38,667 bases of DNA from contig CANISR010000011.1 in the NCBI GenBank assembly GCA_947470105.1, forward strand, positions 1 through 38,667, given 5' to 3'. Within the stretch, counting starts at the first letter, position 1, and every line of letters begins with the position of its first letter. Below, one piece after another: positions 29,608 through 37,806 of the stretch. Both the position numbers and the translations under genes were made by a program. The notes beneath the pieces were generated by a model, which worked only from the letters and a program-made list of their open reading frames with translations, had not been told where the DNA came from and did no database searches. Source of the DNA: Fidelibacterota bacterium (GTDB lineage: Bacteria > Pseudomonadota > Alphaproteobacteria > Rhodospirillales > Rhodospirillaceae).

Positions 29608-30027
29608 TTAAATCGCCAGACTCAAATGCCTTAGCCGCCGCGTGAGCTTTTGTGTCCAGCTCCGGTAGTCATCGAGGTCGAGGCGGATTGAGCGGACCAC
29701 CAGCATGAGGATGGCGCTGTCGTCGATGTAGCCCATGCCGGGGATGAAGTCCGGGATCAGGTCGAACGGGTTAAGCACATAGATCAGAGCGACGGCCGCG
29801 GCGAAGACCGTGCGTTTGGGCGCTGCGCGGTAGCTGCCGTCCGCGTAGTCCTTGACCAAGTCGAACAGCACGGAGACGTCGCTGGCGATATCGGCGAGGG
29901 GCCCCCGCACCAGCCGGCGGAAGGTCCGGGACCGGGATACGATACGGCCCAGGTCCGAGCGCCTGACCTTTCGTAAGCCGTCCCGCAAAGCCCGTTGGAT
30001 GGCGGCCCGCGTCACTGTTGCGTCCAT
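29608..30027 (-). CDS. DUF1232 (YkvA-like) membrane protein
   Basis: This 139-residue protein carries the DUF1232 signature, YVLNPFDLIPDFIPGMGYID followed by D, in which the Asp/Pro residues are the conserved core. It is preceded by a hydrophobic segment (VFAAAVALIYVL). The N-terminal half is basic and helical. Members of this family are small and membrane-associated, and their function is unknown. ATG 30027 is chosen because AGAGG lies 8 bases upstream; a TTG at 30033 is an in-frame alternative. It is transcribed against dnaE and away from rpsB. Confidence 0.85.
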   Translation of the reverse strand: MDATVTRAAIQRALRDGLRKVRRSDLGRIVSRSRTFRRLVRGPLADIASDVSVLFDLVKDYADGSYRAAPKRTVFAAAVALIYVLNPFDLIPDFIPGMGYIDDSAILMLVVRSIRLDLDDYRSWTQKLTRRLRHLSLAI

Positions 30028-30138
30028 GCTCAATACCTCTGTTCACCGGCGGTTACGCCTATTTGGGGCGTTTCTTGAGACTCTTCAATGGATTGCCTGC
30101 CCGGTCTGTTCCCTTAAAAGCATAATGGGCAGGAAATG

Positions 30139-30164
30139 GCGGGTAAAACCCCGGTTTAACCCGC
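30139..30164. promoter_or_regulatory. 26-base imperfect palindrome before rpsB
   Basis: GCGGGT and AAACC at 30139-30150 pair with GGTTT and ACCCGC at 30153-30164, with one A-A mismatch. It is 11 of 12 pairs around a central CC. It ends 9 bases before the proposed rpsB -35 element, so it could be a protein-binding site for rpsB or for the divergent DUF1232 gene. A hairpin in a longer rpsB leader is the alternative. Confidence 0.35.
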
Positions 30165-30173
30165 TGCCCTGGC

Positions 30174-30202
30174 TTGCTTTTCAGGCATGAACCCCCTATA
30201 TC
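30174..30202 (+). promoter_or_regulatory. Candidate rpsB promoter
   Basis: TTGCTT at 30174-30179 (within GCTTG) and TATATC at 30197-30202 are separated by 17 bases. Both match the sigma-70 consensus only partly. Transcription would start near 30209 and leave a leader of about 114 bases. Bases 30028-30322 hold no gene that I can support. Confidence 0.35.
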
Positions 30203-30322
30203 CCGGGCCATTCCACACGCGGGCTCGGGCAACTGGGTGTTCCAGTTTGTCCATCCGGTGCCGGGGGAACGGTTTCCCTGGTCACTCGCCCGCGGAGGCA
30301 CAACCGGAAAACAGAGGACAAC

Positions 30323-31192
30323 ATGGCCCCGCCATCCTTTTCTATGCGCCAGATGATCGAAGCTGGCTGCCACTTCGGACACAATACCCGCCGCTGGAAC
30401 CCCAAGATGAAGCAGTACCTCTACGGGGTACGCGACGGGGTCCACATCATCGATCTGCAGCAGAGCGTCCCGATGCTCAGCCGCGCCATCGCTGCCGTTC
30501 ATGACGTCACCGCAGCCGGTGGCCGCGTGCTGTTCGTGGGCACCAAGCGCCAGGCCCAGGACATCGTCAAGGAATACGCCGAACGCTGCGGCCAGTATTA
30601 CGTCAACCACCGTTGGCTGGGCGGCACGCTCACCAACTGGAAGACCGTTTCTCATTCGATCAAGCGCCTCAAGGAACTGGAAGAGCGCCTGAGCAATGAA
30701 CAGCAGATCGCCGGCCTGACCAAGAAGGAACAGCTCACCCTCGCGCGCGAGCAGGAAAAGCTGAACCGTTCCTTGGGCGGCATCAAGGACATGGGCGGCC
30801 TGCCCGATATTCTGTTCGTCATCGACACGAACAAAGAAGCCATCGCCGTCGCCGAAGCCAAAGTGCTCAACATCCCCGTGGTTGCGGTGCTCGACAGCAA
30901 CTCCGATCCGGCCGGCATCACCTATCCGATCCCCGGCAATGACGACGCCATCCGCGCCATCAAGCTCTACTGCGAACTGGTGGCCAACACCGTGCTCGAC
31001 GGCATTCAGGATGAAATGAAGACCGCGGGCGTCGATATCGGGGAAGGCGAAACGGCTCCGGTGGAAGCGCTCCCCGAAGGCGCCGAGGGCGATGCTCCGA
31101 AGGGCCCGCAGGTGGTGAAGAAGCCCCGTTCGCGCACCCCGCGTCCCGCCCCCAAGAAGGCCGACGGGGCCTCTGACGGCGCCGACGCTTAA
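30323..31192 (+). CDS. rpsB: 30S ribosomal protein S2
   Basis: S2 is a late-assembling protein of the small ribosomal subunit that helps S1 bind. The 289-residue protein has the N-terminal [22 protein letters not shown] block, the [11 protein letters not shown] motif and [12 protein letters not shown]. It exceeds the E. coli length by about 48 residues because of a C-terminal tail rich in Pro, Lys and Ala ([14 protein letters not shown]), which is common in alphaproteobacteria. AGAGGA lies 5 bases before the ATG. The gene is followed by tsf, as in most bacteria. Confidence 0.97.
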   Translation: MAPPSFSMRQMIEAGCHFGHNTRRWNPKMKQYLYGVRDGVHIIDLQQSVPMLSRAIAAVHDVTAAGGRVLFVGTKRQAQDIVKEYAERCGQYYVNHRWLGGTLTNWKTVSHSIKRLKELEERLSNEQQIAGLTKKEQLTLAREQEKLNRSLGGIKDMGGLPDILFVIDTNKEAIAVAEAKVLNIPVVAVLDSNSDPAGITYPIPGNDDAIRAIKLYCELVANTVLDGIQDEMKTAGVDIGEGETAPVEALPEGAEGDAPKGPQVVKKPRSRTPRPAPKKADGASDGADA

Positions 31193-31201
31193 GCTTTTAT
31201 G

Positions 31202-31225
31202 CCGGCGCCCTGAACAGGGGGCCGG
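31202..31225 (+). other. First hairpin in the rpsB-tsf gap
   Basis: CCGGCGCCC at 31202-31210 pairs with GGGGGCCGG at 31217-31225 around TGAACA, with one G-G mismatch in nine. It starts 10 bases after the rpsB stop. No T-run follows at once, though a run of seven T stands at 31255-31261. It may be an mRNA processing or attenuation element. Confidence 0.45.
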
Positions 31226-31233
31226 ATCAGACA

Positions 31234-31283
31234 GAATGTGATCCGCGACAGCGCTTTTTTTGAAGTGGCCGCGGATCACATTC
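31234..31283 (+). repeat. Perfect 14-bp inverted repeat before tsf
   Basis: GAATGTGATCCGCG at 31234-31247 and CGCGGATCACATTC at 31270-31283 are exact reverse complements separated by 22 bases. The spacer contains TTTTTTT (31255-31261). The right arm ends about 10 bases before the GAGG ribosome site of tsf. The mRNA could form a long stem, or a dimeric protein could bind the DNA. Confidence 0.8.
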
Positions 31284-31303
31284 CACATTTTTTCGAGGAT
31301 TCC

Positions 31304-32233
31304 ATGGCTCAAATCACTGCTCAATTGGTGAAGGACCTGCGCGAAAAGACCGGCGCGGGCATGATGGACTGCAAGAACGCCCTTTCCGAAACGAACGGCG
31401 ACATGGAAGCGGCCATCGACTGGCTGCGTAAGAAGGGCCTGTCTCAGGCTGCCAAGAAGTCCGGCCGCGTGGCCGCTGAAGGCCTCGTCGGCGTGGCGAC
31501 GCTGGGCAATGTCGGCGCCGCGGTGGAAATCAACGCCGAGACCGACTTCGTTGCGCGCAACGTGCTGTTCCAGGACTTCGTCGACGCTGCCGCCAAAATC
31601 GCCCTTGAAGTGAAGGGTGACGTGGAAGCGCTTAAGGGCAAGCCGCATCCGGGCGAAAGCCGTACGGTCTCCGAGCAGCTCACACACCTCATCGCCACCA
31701 TCGGCGAGAACATGGCCATCCGCCGCGCGGCCGCCATCGCCGTCGACCAGGGCGTGGTCGCGTCCTACATCCACACCGCCATCCGCCCGGGTCTGGGCAA
31801 GATCGGCGTGCTGGTGGCCCTTGAGTCCACCGGTGACAAGACCAAGCTGGCCGAACTGGGCAAGCAGATCGCCATGCATGTGGCCGCCGCCAACCCGCAA
31901 GCCCTCTCCATTGCGGACGTAGATCCGGCGGTGTTGAGCCGCGAGCAGGCCATTTACCGCGAAAAGGCCGCCACTTCCGGCAAGCCCGCCGACATCATCG
32001 AGAAAATGGTCCTGGGCAGCACCCGCAAGTACTACGAGGAAGTGGTGCTGCTGGAGCAGGCCTACATCATGGACGACAAGTCCAAGGTCGCGCAGGTCGT
32101 CGAAAAGGCCGCCAAGGACGTGGGCGCCCCGGTCAAGCTGGCGGGCTTCATCCGCTTCGGCCTGGGCGAAGGCATCCAGAAGGAAGAGAAAGACTTTGCC
32201 GCCGAAGTCGCCGCGGTGGCAGGCACAAAGTAG
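31304..32233 (+). CDS. tsf: Elongation factor Ts
   Basis: EF-Ts exchanges GDP for GTP on EF-Tu. The 309-residue protein shows [19 protein letters not shown] at the start and the EF-Tu contact motif TDFVARN at residues 80-86, followed by the core domains. ATG 31304 is chosen because the family begins here and GAGG lies 6 bases upstream; the frame is open back to 31238, through the inverted repeat, which is probably untranslated. A strong terminator follows. Confidence 0.97.
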   Translation: MAQITAQLVKDLREKTGAGMMDCKNALSETNGDMEAAIDWLRKKGLSQAAKKSGRVAAEGLVGVATLGNVGAAVEINAETDFVARNVLFQDFVDAAAKIALEVKGDVEALKGKPHPGESRTVSEQLTHLIATIGENMAIRRAAAIAVDQGVVASYIHTAIRPGLGKIGVLVALESTGDKTKLAELGKQIAMHVAAANPQALSIADVDPAVLSREQAIYREKAATSGKPADIIEKMVLGSTRKYYEEVVLLEQAYIMDDKSKVAQVVEKAAKDVGAPVKLAGFIRFGLGEGIQKEEKDFAAEVAAVAGTK

Positions 32234-32292
32234 CTTTCTCCCGTTTCCAGCGGCGCGGTTTGGTATATGATGCCAGCCGCGCCGATGAGCCT

Positions 32293-32320
32293 AAAAAGGA
32301 CGGCAAAACCGTCCTTTTTT
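32293..32320 (+). terminator. Strong intrinsic terminator after tsf
   Basis: AAAAAGGACGG at 32293-32303 pairs perfectly with CCGTCCTTTTT at 32309-32319 around CAAAA, and ends in six T. It separates rpsB-tsf from pyrH-frr. Being A/T-flanked it is nearly symmetrical, but only the plus-strand direction has a gene to end. Confidence 0.92.
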
Positions 32321-32363
32321 CATGAGCTTACGGCCACAGAATTCGAGGACGGGAACCGACCCC

Positions 32364-33098
32364 ATGGCTGAGCCGCTTCCCTACAAACGCGTCCTGGTGA
32401 AGATCTCGGGCGAGGGCCTCATGGGCCCCAGCCCGTATGGCATCCACAACGAGACCCTGCTCAAGATCGCCAACGACATCAAGGCCGTCACCCAGGCCGG
32501 GCGACAGGTGTGCCTGGTCATCGGCGGGGGCAATATCTTCCGCGGCGTGGCCGGGGCCGCCCACGGCATGGACCGTACAACGGCGGACTACATGGGCATG
32601 CTGGCGACCGTCATCAACGGCCTCGCGGTGCAGAACGCCCTGGAATCCATCGGTGTGCCGACCCGCGTGCAGTCGGCCATCGCCATGGCGCAGGTCAGCG
32701 AGTCCTACATTCGCCGCCGCGCCGTGCGGCACATGGAAAAAAGCCGGGTGGTGATTTTCGCCGCTGGCACCGGCAATCCGTTCTTCACCACCGACACCGC
32801 CGCGGCGCTGCGTGCCGTGGAAATGAATTGCGACGCGCTGCTCAAGGCCACCCAGGTGGACGGGGTCTACAACACCGACCCCAAGCGCGATCCGAACGCC
32901 GTGCGCTACGACCGCCTTACCTTCGACAAAGTGATCGCCGACGATCTCAAGGTGATGGACACCGCGGCCATCGCATTGGCCCGCGAGAACCGCCTGCCGA
33001 TCGTGGTGTTCAACATGCATGAGGCCGATGCCATTGCTCGCGTGTTGGAAGGTAAAGGCAAGTTCACCGTGATCGCCGATGCCACCAAAGCGGCGTAG
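32364..33098 (+). CDS. pyrH: UMP kinase
   Basis: PyrH phosphorylates UMP to UDP and feeds all pyrimidine nucleotides and UDP-sugars. The 244-residue protein of the amino-acid-kinase fold shows [14 protein letters not shown] (phosphate loop), [10 protein letters not shown], the [20 protein letters not shown] region, and [19 protein letters not shown] 32364 is preferred. An in-frame ATG at 32322 would start right at the terminator T-run, so a transcript starting after the terminator could hardly use it. GGGA lies 9 bases upstream of the chosen start. Confidence 0.95.
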   Translation: MAEPLPYKRVLVKISGEGLMGPSPYGIHNETLLKIANDIKAVTQAGRQVCLVIGGGNIFRGVAGAAHGMDRTTADYMGMLATVINGLAVQNALESIGVPTRVQSAIAMAQVSESYIRRRAVRHMEKSRVVIFAAGTGNPFFTTDTAAALRAVEMNCDALLKATQVDGVYNTDPKRDPNAVRYDRLTFDKVIADDLKVMDTAAIALARENRLPIVVFNMHEADAIARVLEGKGKFTVIADATKAA

Positions 33099-33138
33099 GG
33101 CTGAGACGCTTAAAATTTAGAGGGAGTGGGGGAGCGAT

Positions 33139-33708
33139 ATGGCCCTGAATAACTATCCGGACCTGAAGAAAGACATCCAGCACAAGATGGACGTCAGTAT
33201 CGAGCACGTCAAAAAAGAGTTCTCGGGCCTGCGCACCGGTCGCGCGTCGACCTCGCTGCTGGAATCCGTTGTCGTCGATGCCTACGGGGCCAAGATGCCG
33301 CTCAATCAGTGCGCGTCGGTCTCAGTGCCGGAGCCGCGCCTGCTGTCGGTGTCGGTCTGGGACAAGGGCCTCGCCAAGGCTGTCGAGAAGGGCATCCGCG
33401 ACGCCAACCTCGGGCTCAACCCCATGGCCGACGGCACCCTGATCCGGGTTCCGATCCCGCCGCTCACCACCGAGCGCCGCGCCGAACTTACCAAGGTCGC
33501 GCACAAATATGCCGAGAACGCCCGGGTGGCGATCCGTAACGTGCGCCGCGACGGCAATGAAGTACTGAAGAAGTTTGAAAAAGACCACGTCGTCTCCCAG
33601 GACGAACACCGCAAGTTCGCGGAAGAAGTCCAGAAGATGACCGACCAGTACATCGGCAAGGTCGACGAGGCCCTGAAGCATAAAGAATCCGAAATCACCC
33701 AGGTCTAG
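33139..33708 (+). CDS. frr: Ribosome recycling factor
   Basis: RRF, with EF-G, splits the ribosome after termination. The 189-residue protein, close to the usual 185, shows [23 protein letters not shown] and the tail [20 protein letters not shown], and it is helical throughout as expected. GGGGAG lies 5 bases before the ATG. It starts 40 bases after pyrH, and uppS follows 3 bases after its stop. Confidence 0.97.
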   Translation: MALNNYPDLKKDIQHKMDVSIEHVKKEFSGLRTGRASTSLLESVVVDAYGAKMPLNQCASVSVPEPRLLSVSVWDKGLAKAVEKGIRDANLGLNPMADGTLIRVPIPPLTTERRAELTKVAHKYAENARVAIRNVRRDGNEVLKKFEKDHVVSQDEHRKFAEEVQKMTDQYIGKVDEALKHKESEITQV

Positions 33709-33711
33709 CCA

Positions 33712-34461
33712 TTGCCCGCCGAACCCGCGCCTCGGCTGAATCCAGATAACGGCTCCGCTCCGGGGCCCGTGCACGTCGCCATCATCATGGATGGTAACGG
33801 GCGCTGGGCGAAGGCCAGGGGACTGCCGCGCACGGCCGGCCATAAGCGCGGCGCCGACGCGGTCAAGCGCGTCGTTAAATGCGCCGGCAATCTGGGAATT
33901 TCCTACCTGACCCTGTTCGGGTTTTCATCCGAGAACTGGCAGCGCCCGGAAAACGAGGTGCGGGACCTTCTCGGCCTGCTGCGGTTTTACCTCGAGAACG
34001 ACATTGCCGAGCTGCACGCCAACGGCATCCGCTTCAACATCATCGGCGACCGTTCCCGCCTGCCGCCGGAGACCGTCAAGTTGATCGAGGGCGCCGAAGC
34101 CCGCACCGCGGCCAACACCCGCATGACCCTGATCATCGCTCTCAGCTACGGTAGCCGGCAGGAGATCGTCGCCGCCGCCAGATCGGTCGCCAAGGACTGC
34201 GCCGAGGGCCGCCTCAAGCCCGAGGACATTGATGAGGCCCGCTTTGGACAGGGACTGTTCACGGCTGGGATTCCCGACCCCGACCTCCTGATACGCACCT
34301 CCGGCGAGCAGCGCATCAGCAACTTTCTGCTGTGGCAGTTGGCCTACACCGAACTCGTGTTCACGGACACCCTGTGGCCTGACTTCGGCAATGCCGAGCT
34401 GGAAGCCGCCATCGCCACCTACCGCTCGCGCGACCGCCGCTACGGCGCGGTCACCGCGTAA
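33712..34461 (+). CDS. uppS: Isoprenyl transferase (undecaprenyl diphosphate synthase)
   Basis: UppS makes the C55 undecaprenyl diphosphate carrier for cell-wall and polysaccharide synthesis. The 249-residue protein has HVAIIMDGNGRWA with the catalytic Asp27, the SENWxRP region, and the diphosphate-binding TSGEQRISNFLLWQ with LVFTDTLWPDF. The start is probably the TTG at 33712, three bases after frr, with AGG inside the end of frr. The next in-frame start, GTG 33769, would cut to the edge of the core. The first 19 residues are Pro-rich and not conserved. Confidence 0.94.
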   Translation: MPAEPAPRLNPDNGSAPGPVHVAIIMDGNGRWAKARGLPRTAGHKRGADAVKRVVKCAGNLGISYLTLFGFSSENWQRPENEVRDLLGLLRFYLENDIAELHANGIRFNIIGDRSRLPPETVKLIEGAEARTAANTRMTLIIALSYGSRQEIVAAARSVAKDCAEGRLKPEDIDEARFGQGLFTAGIPDPDLLIRTSGEQRISNFLLWQLAYTELVFTDTLWPDFGNAELEAAIATYRSRDRRYGAVTA

Positions 34462-34472
34462 TAGGACCTTAG

Positions 34473-35258
34473 ATGTTCTGGACCCGCGTTGCCTCGGGGG
34501 TGGTTCTCGCACCCCTGTTCCTGGCCCTGGTCTATTGGGAGCGTCCGTATTTTCATCTGATGATGACCGCCATTGCCGGGCTGATCGCCTGGGAATTCCT
34601 GCGCATGGACGGCAAGGTGGGGCCAAAGCGCCAAGCCCTAACCATAGGCGGGATCGTCGTGGCGGCGCTGGCCATGACCTTCGTGTCGGCGACCGCGGCA
34701 CTCGTGATCGGTGCGGCGGTCGGCGTGGCCGCAATCGTCGCGGACAAGCTGGCGGGGCGGCGGGAACGCCATACCGCCCAGATCGCCGTTCCCTACGTGC
34801 TGCTGCCGGCCATCTCGCTCCTCTACATGATGGATGTGGGCGGGTCTGAATCGATCTTCTGGCTGCTGGCGGTGATCTGGGCCACGGACATCGGCGCCTA
34901 CGTCTGCGGCCGACTCATTGGCGGACCTAAGCTGGCCCCCTCCGTGAGCCCTAAAAAGACCTGGTCGGGGGCGGTCGGCGGGTTGATTTGGGCGGTCATT
35001 GCCAGCTCCGGTGTATACTGGGCCTACCACGGGATTTTCCTGCCCCATCTGGCTGCCATAACGATCTTATTGTCGATTATTAGCCAGGCCGGAGATCTCT
35101 TTGAATCTGCGCTAAAAAGACGTTATGACGTTAAGGACTCGGGGGCCTTGATTCCGGGTCATGGTGGATTCATGGACAGGTTCGACGGTCTATGGGCTGC
35201 GGCCCCCTTTGCCGCGCTTTTTTGCGCTATTCTGGGCGGCGGAGTGCAACACTGGTGA
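34473..35258 (+). CDS. cdsA: Phosphatidate cytidylyltransferase
   Basis: CdsA makes CDP-diacylglycerol from CTP and phosphatidate, the branch point of phospholipid synthesis. The 261-residue membrane protein has about six to eight hydrophobic segments. It has the family signature near the C-terminus: KRRYDVKDSGALIPGHGGFM followed by DRFD. ATG 34473 lies 11 bases after uppS. The C-terminus ends with a short hydrophobic run. The pairing with uppS and dxr is standard. Confidence 0.95.
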   Translation: MFWTRVASGVVLAPLFLALVYWERPYFHLMMTAIAGLIAWEFLRMDGKVGPKRQALTIGGIVVAALAMTFVSATAALVIGAAVGVAAIVADKLAGRRERHTAQIAVPYVLLPAISLLYMMDVGGSESIFWLLAVIWATDIGAYVCGRLIGGPKLAPSVSPKKTWSGAVGGLIWAVIASSGVYWAYHGIFLPHLAAITILLSIISQAGDLFESALKRRYDVKDSGALIPGHGGFMDRFDGLWAAAPFAALFCAILGGGVQHW

Positions 35259-35332
35259 GGGCCTGAGGCGACGGGAGCATTTTCGAAGAAGATGCCACCG
35301 GTCTGAGTCGCATCAAGGCGCTATAAGCCGGG

Positions 35333-35364
35333 TCCGGACTTCACAGCTTTCAGCGACGTCCGGA
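35333..35364. repeat. Small inverted repeat upstream of dxr
   Basis: TCCGGAC at 35333-35339 and GTCCGGA at 35358-35364 are exact complements with an 18-base loop, in the 145-base cdsA-dxr gap. The left arm is itself part of the palindrome GTCCGGAC. It may be a weak stem or a protein-binding site. I see no convincing terminator in this gap. Confidence 0.35.
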
Positions 35365-35403
35365 TTCTAAGAAACAGATGAGCGAGCAGGCGGGGGATAC
35401 GAC

Positions 35404-36567
35404 GTGCGGCGGATAACCATTCTGGGATCCACAGGGTCGGTGGGTGAGTCCACTATCGACCTGGTGAACCGCAATCGCGACGCCTATCGGGTCGTCGCGC
35501 TGACCGCCCACAGCAATTGGGAAAAGCTCGCCCTCCAGGCCAAAGCCCTGCAGCCCGAAATGGTGGCGCTGGCCGACGTTGCCGGATACGGCGCCCTCAA
35601 GGCCGCCCTGGCCGGCACCGGCATCACGGTGAGCGCCGGGGACGAAGCGGTCTGCGACGCCGCCCGCATGGACGCCGACTGGGTCATGGCCGCGATTGTC
35701 GGCGCCGCCGGCCTGAAGCCCACCCTGGCCGCGGTGACCCGCGGCGCGACGGTGGCGCTGGCCAACAAGGAATGTCTGGTCAGCGCCGGCGACGTGTTCA
35801 TGGCGGCAGTCCAGCGCCATAAAGCCACGCTTCTGCCTGTGGACTCAGAGCATAACGCCATCTTCCAGGTGTTCGATTTCGACCAGCACGCCCAGGTCAC
35901 CAGGATCATCCTGACCGCCTCGGGCGGTCCATTCCGGACTATGTCCTTTGCCGACATGCGGGGCGTAACCCCCGCCCAGGCCGTGGCCCATCCCAACTGG
36001 TCCATGGGCGCCAAGATCTCGGTCGATAGCGCGACCATGATGAACAAAGGGCTCGAGGTGATCGAGGCCCACCATCTGTTCCGTATGCCGGCATCCCGTA
36101 TCGAGGTGGTGGTTCACCCCCAGTCGGTGATCCACAGCATGGTCGAATACGCCGACGGCTCCGTGCTGGCCCAGCTCGGCACCCCCGATATGCGGACCCC
36201 CATCGCCTACACCCTGGGCTGGCCCAGCCGGCTCCAGGCGCCGGCGGCGCGTCTGGACTTCGCACGCCTCGGCGCGCTTACCTTCGAAGCCCCCGATTTG
36301 CAGCGGTTTCCGGCCCTGAAACTGGCCCAGGATGCGCTGGTAGCGGGCGGTGCCGCGCCGACAATCCTTAATGCCGCCAATGAGGTGGCCGTGGCCCGGT
36401 TCCTGGCGGGGGATATCGGCTTCCTTGAGATCGCCGCAATTGTCGATCATACCCTGGCCAGGTTGGCCCAGCCGGCTTTGACTACTTTGGATGACATTCT
36501 GGCGGTGGACGAAGAGGCGAGGGCGGTCGCGGGGGCGGCCAAGAACTTGAGCGTCGCGGCGGAATAG
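35404..36567 (+). CDS. dxr: 1-deoxy-D-xylulose-5-phosphate reductoisomerase
   Basis: Dxr converts DXP to 2-C-methyl-D-erythritol 4-phosphate with NADPH, the committed step of the MEP isoprenoid pathway. The 387-residue protein has the nucleotide motif GSTGSVG at 8-14, PVDSEHNAIFQV with the metal-binding Asp/Glu, TASGGPFR, and HPNWSMGAKISVDSATMMNK. The start is GTG 35404 with GGGGGA about 7 bases upstream. A 12-residue frame (ATG 35378 to TAA 35416) overlaps it out of frame. Confidence 0.95.
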   Translation: MRRITILGSTGSVGESTIDLVNRNRDAYRVVALTAHSNWEKLALQAKALQPEMVALADVAGYGALKAALAGTGITVSAGDEAVCDAARMDADWVMAAIVGAAGLKPTLAAVTRGATVALANKECLVSAGDVFMAAVQRHKATLLPVDSEHNAIFQVFDFDQHAQVTRIILTASGGPFRTMSFADMRGVTPAQAVAHPNWSMGAKISVDSATMMNKGLEVIEAHHLFRMPASRIEVVVHPQSVIHSMVEYADGSVLAQLGTPDMRTPIAYTLGWPSRLQAPAARLDFARLGALTFEAPDLQRFPALKLAQDALVAGGAAPTILNAANEVAVARFLAGDIGFLEIAAIVDHTLARLAQPALTTLDDILAVDEEARAVAGAAKNLSVAAE

Positions 36568-36617
36568 AAATATGGGGCTGACGGTTTCAACGGGGGCTAG
36601 GTCGGAGATTTATCAGC

Positions 36618-37748
36618 GTGCTTGAACAGCTTTTTGGCGTCCCTTTCACCCTCGCAAGCTTCCTTGTTGCTCTGACCGTCGTCGTGTTCGTGCACGAGTT
36701 CGGCCATTTCTGGGTGGCGCGGCGTAACGGCGTGCGCTGCCAGGCCTTCTCCATCGGCTTCGGTCCTGAGTTGTTCGGCTATACGGACAAGCTGGGTACC
36801 CGCTGGAAGTTCAGCCTGATCCCGCTTGGCGGCTACGTGAAAATGTTCGGCGAAGCCGAGACCATGCAGGCCGTGGAGGGCGGCAAGGAAGGGGAAGCGA
36901 AATCTGAGTTCCGCGAACTGACGCCCGAAGAAAAGCTCGTTTCCTTCAAGCACAAGACCGTCGGCCAGCGTGCGGCCATCGCCGTGGCGGGACCGGCCGT
37001 GAACTTTCTATTCGCCATTGTGGTGTTTTGGTTCACCTTCATGAGCGTCGGCCGTCCGATCACCGAACCGGTGATCGGAACCGTCCAGGAAGGCTCTGCT
37101 GCTGCTGCTGCCGGCCTCGCTCCTGAGGACCGCGTGCTGTCCATCGATGGCACCAAGGTCGAGCGCTTCGAGGACATTCGCGGCGTCATCCAGCTTTCGA
37201 CCGGCGCCCCCCTGGACGTGGTCATCCGCCGCAGGACCGAGGAGTTGACCCTTTCGGTAGCACCCCGCCAGAGCGTCACCAAGGATACGTTCGGCAACGA
37301 GACCAAAGTTTTCCTGCTCGGAATCACCTCTTCCGGGGAGACGCGGTACAAGGATCTGAACCCCGCCACGGCGCTGGGCGAAGCTGTCGACCAAACTTAC
37401 CAAATTGTAAGGGGCACCACGGTGGCCCTCGGTCAGATTGTGGCAGGCACCCGTGGCACCGAGGACCTGGGAGGCCCGATCCGCATCGCGAAATACTCGG
37501 GACAGGCTGCGCAATCCGGGGTGGCCGGGTTCATCATTTTCATGGCGATTCTCTCCTTAAACTTGGGGTTTATCAATCTTTTCCCGGTCCCGCTGCTTGA
37601 CGGCGGACACCTGTTGTTTTACGCCATCGAAGCCGTGCGCAAACGCCCACTTTCGGAACGGGCGCAGGAATGGGGATTGCGCGTCGGACTGGCACTCGTT
37701 CTTGCGTTGATGGTGTTTGTCACCTGGAACGACATCGTTCATTTTTGA
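36618..37748 (+). CDS. rseP: RIP metalloprotease RseP (site-2 protease family)
   Basis: RseP cuts anti-sigma factors and signal-peptide remnants inside the membrane. The 376-residue protein has the zinc motif HEFGH at 26-30 in the first membrane helix. It has one visible PDZ domain at about 145-215, where E. coli RseP has two, and NLFPVPLLDGGHLLFY in the third helix. Start GTG 36618 has GGAG about 10 bases upstream. It is followed closely by bamA. The job here is probably envelope stress control, though no anti-sigma factor gene is in the window. Confidence 0.93.
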   Translation: MLEQLFGVPFTLASFLVALTVVVFVHEFGHFWVARRNGVRCQAFSIGFGPELFGYTDKLGTRWKFSLIPLGGYVKMFGEAETMQAVEGGKEGEAKSEFRELTPEEKLVSFKHKTVGQRAAIAVAGPAVNFLFAIVVFWFTFMSVGRPITEPVIGTVQEGSAAAAAGLAPEDRVLSIDGTKVERFEDIRGVIQLSTGAPLDVVIRRRTEELTLSVAPRQSVTKDTFGNETKVFLLGITSSGETRYKDLNPATALGEAVDQTYQIVRGTTVALGQIVAGTRGTEDLGGPIRIAKYSGQAAQSGVAGFIIFMAILSLNLGFINLFPVPLLDGGHLLFYAIEAVRKRPLSERAQEWGLRVGLALVLALMVFVTWNDIVHF

Positions 37749-37806
37749 TCCCGTCCCTATGCCAGCCAGCAGGACTATCGGGCAGATTTGAGACTAGGAA
37801 TTGTTG

